A DNA stretch of 64,000 nucleotides, taken from NCBI RefSeq assembly GCF_963576615.1, contig NC_088708.1, positions 65,574,672-65,638,671 on the forward strand. Reading direction: 5' to 3'. The notes below the pieces were generated by a model, which did no database searches, was not told the origin of the DNA, and worked only from the letters and a program-made list of their open reading frames with translations. Origin of the DNA: Watersipora subatra. Lineage: Eukaryota; Bryozoa; Gymnolaemata; Cheilostomatida; Watersiporidae. A program made the position numbers and the translations under genes. Numbering within the stretch: the stretch's first letter is position 1; each line of letters begins with the position of its first letter. Positions 22,801-33,133 of the stretch are shown here, piece after piece.

Positions 22801-25800
22801 CAACAGTTTGATACTTTGTAGGAATGGTAGAGTTAGCTGCTACTATGCCATGACCTGCAAACCATATTATTCTTAATAGCATTGTAATAATAAAATATTT
22901 ATTATTACTTTCATGGCATGTACATTTTTAAATTAACAATCGCAATAATCACTTTTATTGTTTTCGTAAATATATTCATACTAAACAAAAAGGCCATAGT
23001 ATGCTACATAGACCTATTAACTATACTAGATCGGGCAATCTAACGCATCACAGCTCAGCATTGGGTCCACATTCTTTGCGACGCAACGTCATGGCTTTGT
23101 TCACTTAACCTAGTCCAGCCCATAATTCTAAGTAGGAAGCCATGGAGAGTGGAGCAAATACCAGCACTGGAAAGGATTCAAAGGTAAATTTTGCTCCAAT
23201 TGTTTTTAAGTGTGGTTGTGAGAGGTATCTAGATATATAGAGCAAGGAATCTTGTGGATTTTTTTTAGATATGCATACAATTAATGGTTTTTCCAAAATG
23301 TTTTTTTAAAAGTTCATTGCTGGCACTACAATTTGAAAAATTGTTTCACGCAAAGAGGTGCTAAGCACGCAGTAGATGAAGTGTTGCCCATTCATAAAAT
23401 TTTTCATCACCATGACAGGTAGACATAGGCTAGTAAATCAGTATGGTTATGGCTGTGCTATATTTAAGAAAGTAGCTAAACTCAGCAAGAAAGATTTTTA
23501 CTTTATGTTCTCATAAGAATGCAATCATTTACTGATTATTTTGCAGGACAAGAGGAGTAAAAATTTTTGCTGTACATTTTGGTGTTCTAATACTCCAGCA
23601 AAGGTCAGTAAACTTAGTTTCCACATTTTTCCATCAGAGGAAAACACCTAGAAAGACGTGACAAGTGGATATACGCTGGGAAATGGATGCCTTCTAAATA
23701 CTCTGTGCTCTGCAGTGATCATTTTACATAGGACTCCTATCGTAGACCTCCAGGTATGAAGATGGCTGGCATACTAAAGCCTACTGCTGTACCAAGGGTA
23801 TTTTATTCTCTGCCAAAATATTTACAACCGACTCAACCAAAGCATAGACAACTGCTATGCCGACCAGCACCATCTACATCATCTACACCGGACCAAGATG
23901 AGCCAGCCATGGAACCTTCACTTTGCTCTGAAAAGCCAACAGCCGCCAAGTAATCTGAAGAGGTCATTCCCGACCCTCTACATGAGCACCCACGAGGTGG
24001 ACCAAAGATCGCACCAGAGTTACGTGTACCGAAACTTTTAAAGAAGGTCAACACGCTTTACCACAAGTTTCAAAGGCTTCAAAACACCGCATGTATTCAG
24101 AAGAATTTGCTTGCATCACTGCAAAAAAATAAAATCTAAAGCGCCAAGTTTGACTAAATTATTATAGATGGTTGTCTGCAAGAGATAGTAGAAAATGATG
24201 CTAAAAACAAAAATACAAAGACCAAAGAGGTGCTACTATTCTCCAAAAGCATATGCTTATCTCAGAACGTTTTTCAAACTTCCTAATGGTCACGAAGACT
24301 CTTTCATTAGTGTTACAAAGCAGTTTGCATCAGAAATTTTCATGCCCTAATTTTCATGTTAAAACTATCACCTCCAGATATGCAAGGATTTAAATTCATT
24401 TAACAAGAGTACTACCGTCAATACCCGCGTATAAGACGCATTTTCGTTTTTAATTAAGAAGCCGACCTAAAGACCCAGGTGCATCTTATCCATGGATAAT
24501 TTTATTATAAAATTATGCATTTATCATTTTATCGAAAAGTTATTATAAAAATTTCAATCTTACAATATTTATTCTTGTGGTCAATATTGGCAGATCATAG
24601 GCATGTCAGCTTTCTTCATGTTGCCGCCCTTGGTAAAAGTATGCCGCTCTTCGTGAAATTATTCAACGCATGTCAAATGATTTCACAAAATTTTATATGA
24701 AACACTACAGTTTCTATAAAAATTAATCAAAACTTATGACTAAAATTAGGATGCGTCCTATTCACAGTTACACAGTTTTCCATCATTTTTTGGGGTCAAA
24801 GATCCACTGCCTCCTATACATGGTATCGTCCTATACGCGGGTGTTTACGGTAATCTCAGATCAAGGCTCAGATGACTGGTTGTCCTTAGTCATGTCCAGC
24901 CCTTCACAATATGTCTAGAAAAGTGTACCATATATCGCTTATTTTCTACGATTTTTCTGATGCTGTTTGCATAACACCCAAGACCCAACATTTATATTCA
25001 TGGCAGACTGTGAGCAGTGTACCATTTACCAGTGTGTATGCATTTGAGATCAGTTTGTACACCTAGCTATCTGACATGTTAGCCCATAACATAGGGCAAC
25101 ATTGATAATTTTGCAATATTTTTGGATTAGATAAATATAAATTTTACTCGCACTTAAATATGAAATATTCAACTTTATGTTTGCAATTTTGTAGAGTAGA
25201 AAATGCATAATGTATAAGTTTTGTATCTAAAATTTGAAACAAATATCCTGTGTACTTTAGTAGTTATGTCAAATTACATGTAGCAACAAAAATATCTCTT
25301 CATTCTTTCGATATAAACAATGAGGACTCGCTTGCCTGACGAGGTGAAAGTGAACTAAGAAATGACGTTGCATCACAAAAAATGTGGTTATTTATGTGGG
25401 ACACCTTGGCTTTGTATTGCCCAACTAGTATAGTTAATAGGTCTGTGGTATGCTATTACAAAAATTATTATAAAAAAAAGTTTTAAATTTTTTTCTGAAG
25501 TCGGACCAGACTAAACAAGCAAAAACTATTCATTAGTTTTTAAATGTTCTAAACTAAAAATATTCAGGTGTAATTAAAAAAGCACCATTATTGTAGCATT
25601 TTTATTACATTATGTTAGCTTTTATGGTGATTTAAGTATAAGCTTTCAGTGAATGATGAAAACCATGAAGTCACAATAGTATTCAGCTGATAGTAATATT
25701 GATATTATTAAAAATTTAAAAATTTAAGCTCCAACAAAATATTTAGTATAAATTAAGTAACATTAAAATCAAATTAAATCATAGGAAAACCGTGTCTGAG

Positions 25801-25996
25801 TTTTAGCAGGTAACTATAATGACATCTTACAATGTATGTGCAAACTGAAACTATTTAAAATTGGCAGTGAAATAACAAAACATATGTAGAATACTAAAGT
25901 AATTGGTTGATTCTTACCTTTATGAAGTTTTCCGGCATAATTAGCGTGTATGCGTTTTAGCATATCATCATTGACAAGTTTTACACTGTCCACCAT
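19860..25996 (-). CDS. STPG1: STPG1/MAPO2-like sperm-tail PG-rich repeat protein
   Basis: Eight coding exons on the minus strand (25996-25918, 22854-22736, 22574-22299, 21721-21610, 21394-21294, 20916-20852, 20345-20155, 19927-19860) have AG/GT borders and consistent phases, summing to 1011 nt: 336 aa plus stop, close to the length I recall for human STPG1 (about 334 aa). The exon 25918-25996 extends 5' to an acceptor at about 26050, so an untranslated leader exon probably lies upstream. The protein contains seven PG-type motifs in order: NPGPGSY, GPGPGKY, SPATYN, NPAPGQY, NPGPATY, APGPGAY and IPGPGTY. It ends ESFIYNHARKWI. STPG proteins belong to the ciliary and flagellar microtubule inner-protein group; mammalian STPG1 was also described as MAPO2, a factor in apoptosis after DNA alkylation. 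Role here is inferred. Intron 1 (22855-25917) contains a P-type transposon on the opposite strand. Confidence 0.9.
23142..24380 (+). pseudogene. THAP-type P-element transposase remnant
   Basis: A 14-codon first exon (MESGANTSTGKDSK, ATG at 23142) ends at a GT donor at 23184, and a second exon begins after TTTTGCAG at 23547. Exon 2 encodes a THAP zinc finger: FCCTFWCSNTPAK supplies the Cys pair, LSFHIFPSE the conserved Phe/His/Phe-Pro region, and VLCSDHF the closing Cys and His. LKPTAVPRVF is the basic end of the domain. The domain needs one frame change after FHIFPSEE (about 23640) and is cut by TAG just after CSDHFT (about 23728); another stop follows TAAK (about 23951). Downstream, KLLKKVNTLYHKFQRLQ looks like the coiled-coil region, and YSPKAYAYLRTFFKLPN resembles the SPKAYEYLR-type motif of THAP9/P transposases. 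This is decayed; a host THAP gene is less likely because the whole sits between terminal repeats. Confidence 0.82.
24413..24852. mobile_element. TA-flanked MITE (Tc1/mariner-pogo type ends) nested in the P element
   Basis: A 440-bp element bounded by TACCGTCAATACCCGCGTAT and the inverse TACCGTAAACACCCGCGTAT, with TA at both ends. Such CCGTAAATACCCGCGTATA-like ends are common for pogo-like MITEs. It has no coding capacity and interrupts the P-type element just after its THAP gene remnant. Confidence 0.8.
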
Positions 25997-26050
25997 GATG
26001 AAGTTGTTATAGTAACTGAACAGCTGCTTAGTATTATGACGGACCTCGAG

Positions 26051-27756
26051 CTACAAAAAATGCGGCATAATTATATTTTTTATTAATGGTATTATTAATT
26101 AATAGTGTTATTAATTATTTAAAAAAATTATTTTTTAACATTAATTTTAAACTGCAGCATTAACTATTTCGTGTGGCAACAAATAAAACACCCATCACGT
26201 CAAATTCACCTCCGGTTTTTCTTTCGATTTTGAACAAAACGATTGATTTTGGTTGCGTTTTTCTACTACCTTGAGCTCCGCTAGATAAAGTCGACCAAAT
26301 GGTTCGGTATGTTACTGAAAATTTCAGATGTGCAAAGTTAATTGTTTTGAATTTTCAATAAAACACTGTCAATTGATAGTAGGTTTATACTTCAAAAGGC
26401 CTGAGAGAGGTATTCAACGTTGTTCAACGAGTTGGTTCCAATGTTCACTCTCTAAGTTGTTTTATTTTGTTGTGATATTTTTACATTTAATGAAATATTC
26501 TATGTGAACAACAATGCATTTTAAGCTATTCATTTTTCATGGCTTTTAACAAAGATTAGGCACTTTTAATCAATCCCACTAGTCAAGTCTAGAGAGAAGA
26601 CGCATCAAGGACGAAAGCACACTGCAAAAAATTTTAAGCCAAGACCTAATGGTCGATTTTAATAGATTTGTAATTAAGAACTCATCCTATTTTACTCGAG
26701 GCTCCAATATCAGACACACAATCAATACAAGTGCAATGAAACACTCTTTTTTTAACCGTGCGATGAAATTTTAACATCTGATTCTCTTATAACTAGACCA
26801 AGCGATCTTATACTTTTATCCTCCAGACTTAGATAAATAAGTCTATGCTTATTTGTGATCTTATTTTTATGCCTAATGCACCATTTTATTTCTACAGGCC
26901 TAGCGGCCACTTGAGATATTTTACAGAGATAGATAGAGATAGAGAAGTCTTCTTTTAACCTCATTGAATAAAAACTTTCAAGCAACATTACCGAATGTAA
27001 AGAACCAGGTAACGGTGTAACTTATTGCTTGATCTTACATAGCAAGCTGTAAACTATCAGGGCTTTTCTGTTTATATGTCTACGACAACTTGCAGCTATA
27101 TGTATAGTTCACCATCCATGTGAACTTTCAGGAGGGGGATTCCAGCCTTTATTTATAAAGTTTTGCTGATACATTGTATTTGCAAAGCTGTGCATAATAG
27201 TTACATGCTGCATATTGTTGTTTGTTGTTAATAAACTGGGTGTTTATTACATTGTGTACTATCTTGTGATTCATAGTTTCGTCACACTTTCTATAACTTT
27301 GGGGATTTTCCACTTCCTTTTCACCAATAAGATCTTGACCAGACCTTCATAAAGATAGTTAAACTACTAAGTGCTGTGATGCTTAGCCTACTACATGTAT
27401 TTGGTGCTGTGGAATGCAGAAATGACAAAATATGAGGAAGTATGCAGATTGAAAGCAAAACGAAGCCTGATAGAATATGGGGGAATAGAGTTGTCATAGT
27501 CTGGAAAGGGGTAAACTAACGAACCTAATTGGGAACCCCTGGCCTAGACTAAAGGTGCAACAGTATCCTAAAATTTTTTTAACATGTTTGTATTCAGTTT
27601 TTATTATCTACAGCCTTTTATTACAATCCAAAGTTGACATATGTCCTTCATAATGTGTACAGCAGTAAGTAGCAGACTAGAACCTAGATTTCCTTTTAAC
27701 ATTGTAATTGTCTTTGTAATATCCTATCAGTATGTGTATGCTCATTCTTATAATAG
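26051..27756. other. Divergent spacer between STPG1-like and NAA50 genes
   Basis: STPG1 leaves to the left and NAA50 to the right, so promoters and 5' leader exons of both are expected here. I could not identify a TATA box or leader exon with confidence, and no repeats were recognised. Confidence 0.4.
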
Positions 27757-27763
27757 GTACTCT

Positions 27764-30700
27764 ATGGAACTAGGAGAGGTTACCCCCCATAATATCAAGC
27801 AGTTGAAAAGATTGAACCAAGTTGTTTTTCCTGTGAGCTACAATGACAAATTCTATAAAGATGTTCTGGATTTAGGACCATTTGCTAAACTTGGTAAGCT
27901 GCAAGTTTGTGTAACGATTGGCTTAAAATATGGTGTACGTATTTATAGCTTACCCAGAAAAGCCTACTCAAGCTAGCCTATGGTGTTTTATTGTGTTATA
28001 CGGTGGACCTTCGGGTTAGAGCTTTTTTCTGTCTTACAGTTTTTTTCGCCTTGCGATGTGAAGCACCAAGTGTTTCCAGCCTCTGGTTACGGCGTGTTCT
28101 TCACCATACGACATCAACAGGTCTCTCCAAAATTCAAATTTGAACAGCATCGTTGGGTATTTCTTGTTGAATTAGTTTGAAAAAAAGCTTTAATAAGGTT
28201 GACCAGAAGTTATAGTGAAAGCAAGGCCAAAAGCCCCAAGCTAGAAACCGGTAATAAAAGGTTAAGAAAATTACAAAATTAAAACTAATTTTAGTAAAAT
28301 ATTAAAACTTATCTTCAAAAGTGTGTTTAATTAGCTAAATTCATTTAAACGGAATTCAAAGTTTATGTTATGTTACGTAGAACCACCAAAGTTTAGTGTA
28401 CTGAATGCGGTGCTGTCTAAGTTTCACGCCGCAGTTAGCCACTACGTCTGTGTCGAAGGTGAGACACAGACGTAGTGCTATACAGGGCTTTACATAGTAA
28501 TGTCTTGCTTTATTGCAGATCATAACCATTGAATATGTTACTATGGTTACTAAGGTTACTATACTATTTTGTTACTAATTTTTAATATGTACAGGGTATA
28601 GTTATAGTAAATAGACATTTGTAAGGCCACAGGGCTTGGTCTCAGCAGAGCTACTCGAAGTTGCGCAGTTTGTCAATTTATGGTAAGTGGATTACATGCA
28701 TGCTAATCAGAAGATATTGTCTTATTTGCAGACATGAGCCTGAGTAACAAGATTCACTGACAGTAGATATGCTTCTAACTACTTGATGCTAAACCTTGGG
28801 AAATGTTCGCTACATGTGTTTTTAGCATCAGTAAACAACTTGAATGTTTCTTATATTTTTGAACGATAAGAGTAAATATATTTCTCTCTAGCATGCATAT
28901 TCATAAGCAGTACACTATGGAGAACTGCACATCGCTGAGGGCTTATTCTACTGTATTATGTACAGTTGTGAAAGTGGACCTTCATGATACATTGCTAACA
29001 ACATTCTCAGATGTTTATAAGTGGGGAAATAGTTGTATTTTATATACAACTAGCTGAATGACTGGCGTTGCACGGGTAATGAAAAGGTTTTTTGCTTAGA
29101 AAATTTATTTTTAATTGGTCAAGTTTCTTTACTCAATCAATTGAGTCACTTAAGCTAGTCTAAATCTTTACTATAATAAGAGCCGTTATTCCATCTCAAG
29201 CCAGTGTTAAGAAAAATATTGCTTTGTGATCGCTCATGCAATCATGATCTTCAAGCGTGCTAGGTGAAGCTAAATATCGGCAGTTGTAGTAAGTGTGACT
29301 ACAATTATTCTATTGTATAGCAATGTAGCTGCTTGACCTGGTGGTTGGACACGTTTGTCTGTAAACCTAGAGGTTCCGAGTGCGAATCCAGGTGGAAGGG
29401 GATTTTTGGCTTCTCCAACTTCTGGACAAACGCTGAGATTTATATATACGAAATATTAATAACATACATTTACAAACAGTTGAAAAAAAATAAATGGAAA
29501 GCATTTGTATGAGCACAGGTTTTTTTCTCTGCAATTCCGCCATCATTTTTAAAAAGAAACCAATTGATGGTACCATGCTGATACCATTTGCTGCCTTTTG
29601 AGGTGGTTTTGCCATGTTTAGAACTTTATATATGATAATGATATTGTTTTTATAACTTTGGTATCGGCATAAAGCTTGTTTTTAGTTCATTTCTCTGGTG
29701 AGAGCCACTTGCTTACATGTAGGAATTTCATCAGACTTGATTTTATTTCATATACAGACGTGACACTGTGGCTTGTAGCTTCAACTCTGTTTATGTTCTT
29801 CTAGAGATGTTTTATTATTATGTTGTGCTGCCACATGACATTGTGCACATTATTTTGTTAGCTTATTTCCAAGACATAGTGGTTGGAGGTGTATGCTGCA
29901 GAATAGATAATACTGATGGTAAAAGATGTCTTTATATCATGACCCTCGGAGTCTTAGCACCATATAGACGCTATGGCCTTGGTGAGTTTCCACAGATTTT
30001 CTTGGCATGAATACCCAATCAAAATATTACTTAAACCACTCAGTATTATTGAAGAGCTAAATTAATTGCTGTTATAGCGTCGTAATTAGTCAGAGATACA
30101 TGAGTACCTGGAATTTATTGCCAGACTACGCGAGCATTGCATATATATAAGCAGCCATCTTAGACTAAACCCTCTCTCTCTGCCAGGTGTCATCAAACAG
30201 GGTTTAAAATTGGTTATGCTATATTAAAGATTGACTTGCAATAAAATTCACATTACAGTTATTTGGTATCAAAAGATTCACCATGTCTTACTCTGTCGCG
30301 TTGTAGCTGCCAAATGCGTGGAAATGTGATTACAAGCCCTTAAGAGCTCAAAAACGAAAAGCCGCCATAGATTGGAATCTCTTTATTTCGATAACGTAGT
30401 TATTACAGTTTGGTTATCGTCCTGTCACGTGATGTTCTCACGTGTATTGAAAGGCCAATAAAAGCTCACAATAAAACATCGTAGCATTAGTTTATGACAA
30501 ACACTTCGGGTTTTACCGAAGTCCCCGTATCAAATATAGATGCTCGCTATTTTACAGTTTTGTTTCGGCATTATTCAATCGTCAAGTCGTAATTTGATCA
30601 CGTGACCCAATACATCGCAAATAATTTTTGCAGCACTTTTCGATTATCACAGGTAACCAACAGGCTTGTCATGATTATCAGACAATGATATGTACTCCTT

Positions 30701-31818
30701 CGAGCTAAGGTTAAAAAGTTTCACGATTTTTTACGGTAAGATAAGATATCAGTGCAAAAAGTGACAGCATTACAATGACGATAAAACAGACGCGTAAGAA
30801 TAGACATGGTTTTATTGAACACGTGAAGTATATTTGTGAAAATATTTCAACGAATGAGGTTGCATGAAAGTGTAAACAGAAACCATCCTGTAACAACTAC
30901 GTCCCATTTGAGCCGTTTTGGAAAGCGAATCCAAACTACGGCGGTCTCGTGTGGCTGCGATTAACTGTTCGTTTTTTAGCTTTTAAGAGCTTGTAATCAC
31001 ATTCCCATATATTTGGCACCTACAACACAACAGAGTAAGACATGGTGAATCTTATGATACCAAATAACTGTAATGTGAATTTTGTTGCAAGTCAACCTTT
31101 AAACGAGTTATTCAAGCCTGAGCTAATATATTCATTTGATGAAGCACTGCTCGGAAGGGTGCAGAGCTCCTTGAACAATTTCACAATATGCTAGCCTGCT
31201 ATAGACGTTAACCTGCCTGTTTCTCCTTGTCCTATTTGCTACATGCCTTACCAAGCAAAGTATTATATGCACCAACCTGTCACCTCGTATCACCCAATCT
31301 GCCACATTCACAATCCTGTCAAGTGCCATACCAACATTTGAGTTGTATCACCTAAAATCTGTCTGTTGTCATATTAGATATATCGAGATTTTTCATGTTC
31401 TAATTATTTTACAGGCGCGCTCATGTTGAAGCATGTTTTGGATCTGTGTGAAAGAGATGGCAACTTTGATAGTGTTTATCTGTAAGTTGGCTCGAGTTTC
31501 TTTTCCGGCTCCTGCTACTCTTTGGATTTCTTGTCGACAGTCAAGAGTTCCGAAATGTCTCAACACTTACTATTGTAATATTCAGCTGTGCGGTTACAGG
31601 TACATGACATGTCTTTACGTTACATCATTATTACCTCTATTTTTATGAGTTACACATCTATATGTTGTAGACATGTACAGATAAGCAATGAGGATGCTAT
31701 CAAGTTCTACGCAAAGTTTGGATTTGACATTGTAGAAAAGAAAGAGAACTATTACAAACGTATAGAGCCAGCTGATGCCTATGTTCTTAAAAAACATTTT
31801 AGGAAGACAGAAGCATGA
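27764..31818 (+). CDS. NAA50: NAA50, N-alpha-acetyltransferase catalytic subunit
   Basis: Four exons, 27764-27893, 29862-29981, 31415-31481 and 31671-31818, have AG/GT borders and sum to 465 nt (154 aa). The protein is nearly colinear with human NAA50: [89 protein letters not shown] is the acetyl-CoA binding Q/R-x-x-G-x-G loop (split by intron 2). The Tyr in LYIMT and the His in LHVQIS match the catalytic Tyr73 and His112 of the human enzyme. Family role: GNAT-fold enzyme acetylating Met-starting N-termini, partner of the NatA complex, needed for sister chromatid cohesion. A TA-rich acceptor (TAATAG) just 5' of the ATG suggests an upstream exon that could add a few residues; the human start MKGSRIELG is slightly longer. 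Introns 1 and 2 hold repeats, including an 871-bp TTAA element. Confidence 0.95.
28000..28190 (-). repeat. Dispersed repeat, copy 1
   Basis: Read on the minus strand, CAAATTTGAATTTTGGAGAG, then TGTTGATGTCGTATGG and a GGCGAAAAAAACTGTAAGAC stretch, matches at intervals the plus-strand sequence at about 62310-62480. Both look like degraded members of one dispersed family. It lies in NAA50 intron 1. The superfamily is unknown. Confidence 0.6.
28440..28477. other. Perfect 15-bp hairpin
   Basis: CACTACGTCTGTGTC (28440-28454) and GACACAGACGTAGTG (28463-28477) pair perfectly around the 8-base loop GAAGGTGA. It is located in NAA50 intron 1, on the NAA50 strand. I saw no conserved RNA family in it. 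Confidence 0.75.
29050..29460 (+). mobile_element. SINE/LINE-tail composite fragment
   Basis: It begins CTAGCTGAATGACTGGCGTT GCACGGG, a form of the CCCGGCGTTGCCCGGG motif often found at ends of invertebrate retroposons, and a related sequence recurs at about 60773. At 29340-29390 an A-box-like TGACCTGGTGGTTGGACAC is followed by a B-box-like GGTTCCGAGTGCGAATCC. It is a degraded retroposon in NAA50 intron 1. Confidence 0.45.
30228..31098 (+). mobile_element. TTAA-flanked inverted-repeat transposon, copy 1
   Basis: An 871-bp element with TTAA immediately outside each end (30224-30227 and 31099-31102). Its ends are inverted repeats of roughly 130 bp, starting AGATTGACTTGCAATAAAAT on the left and AGGTTGACTTGCAACAAAAT on the right. 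No transposase is encoded. TTAA duplications are typical of piggyBac and Kolobok elements; the AGGTTGAC start lacks the CCC of classic piggyBac ends. The second copy, at 55352-56228, lies in the opposite orientation. This copy sits in NAA50 intron 2. Confidence 0.88.
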
Positions 31819-32460
31819 TAAATTGTTTTGAATCATAACATTCTTCCTACTCAACAGCTGAAGAAACAATTATATTTTTTTGCATTTACCTCTGCAGTGT
31901 GTCTTTAGCCTCACCTCACAAGTCTGTTTGGGAGGATTAGTTAACACAACAATACAAATCACTTATCTGTTAAATAAAGTCTACCACAGTATTTCTGCCT
32001 TTTGCGTTACCTAGATATTTATGCCATGGTTAAACATCAAGCTTCTAAATAATATCTTTTTAAACATTAGCTAACATCACATCATAGAACATTGCAAAGA
32101 AATCGTAGAATTCATACTATCAAGACAAGTATAAAAGCAGTAACCTGTGTCAGGTTTGCCAACTGCTCAAATCTGACCAATCATCAATGGCAATCGTGAA
32201 CTACAAATTATCAAGCAAACTGTTGACTATGATATTACAGAGTAAAAGTACATTTCTTCTCAATAGTCTCGCATAATAACTAACAACAATTGTACATATG
32301 TGTTGTAATTGATAAGATAACAAAATTAGGAATGTCTAAAAATCATAATATAAAAATTTAGGACAGCTTGTGGAATGTTTAAATGCATCAGCGAAAAAAA
32401 ACTTGCGGTAATTATGCATGATTAATTTACAATAAAACTGATGTATATGGAACACGCGAC
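31819..32460. other. NAA50 3' flank
   Basis: This contains the NAA50 3' untranslated region and AT-rich spacer. No other gene is seen. Confidence 0.5.
31973..31978 (+). terminator. Likely polyadenylation signal of NAA50
   Basis: A canonical AATAAA 155 bases after the NAA50 stop codon. Confidence 0.6.
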
Positions 32461-32915
32461 TTGTATAGCAAGCCCACATGTGACCTGCATGACAGGCCTA
32501 TATGTGACATGTGACCTGCATGACAGGCCTATATGTGACATGTGACCTGCATGACAGGCCTATATGTGACCTGTATGACAGGCCTATATGTGACATGTGA
32601 CCCGTATGACAAGCCTATATGTGACATGTGACCTGTATGACAGGCCTATATGCGACATGTGACCTGTATGGCAAGCCCACATGTGACCTGCATGACAGGC
32701 CTATATGTGACTTGTATGACAAGCCTATATGTGACATGTGACCTGCATGACAGGCCTATATGTGACCTGTATGACAGGCCTATATGTGACATGTGACCTG
32801 CATGACAGGCCTATATGTGACACATGTGACCCGTATGACAAGCCTATATGTGACATGTGACCTGTATGACAGGCCTATGTGTGACCTGTATGACAGGCCT
32901 ATATGTGACAAAATC
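32461..32915. repeat. Variable-unit minisatellite
   Basis: Units built from TGACCTGCATGACAGGCCTA and TATGTGACATG alternate with shorter forms, roughly 20-32 bp each. It lies in the spacer between the convergent NAA50 and Cys-loop receptor genes. Confidence 0.92.
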
Positions 32916-33133
32916 TTTCCAAGAAACAATAACCAGCAACAACATTGAGTGGGTGATTAGATATACGAGTGACTCGCGCTTGGCTAGTATACTGTGTGTT
33001 TCTCAGACACATGTGTCCCCCTAACCTGCTCGGGCTAAAAAATAACTCGTCATGGCCATGCTCATATTTTAATAATCGAACTAAATTGATTGTTCGGGGA
33101 AGAAAAGGCCAAACAACCTTGACAAAGAGGACT

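Larger units (their letters stand above)
23007..25447 (+). mobile_element. P-superfamily DNA transposon relic with THAP-domain gene
   Basis: The element is 2441 bp inside STPG1 intron 1. Its ends are inverted repeats CATAGACCTATTAACTATAC.. and (reverse complement of the right end) CACAGACCTATTAACTATAC.., both continuing TAG. A perfect 8-bp direct repeat, GTATGCTA, flanks it (22999-23006 and 25448-25455), the target-duplication length of P elements. Further in, GCAACGTCAT occurs in inverted orientation near both ends, like the subterminal inverted repeats of P elements. The interior holds a broken THAP-domain gene (23142 to about 24380) and a nested TA-flanked MITE (24413-24852). The 3' half of a P transposase is largely missing or unreadable, so the element is dead or non-autonomous. 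Confidence 0.85.

Noticed and set aside
23756-24054. Host THAP-domain gene opposite STPG1
   Set aside because: It lies between terminal inverted repeats with an 8-bp duplication and carries a frame change and stops, so it is a transposon remnant.
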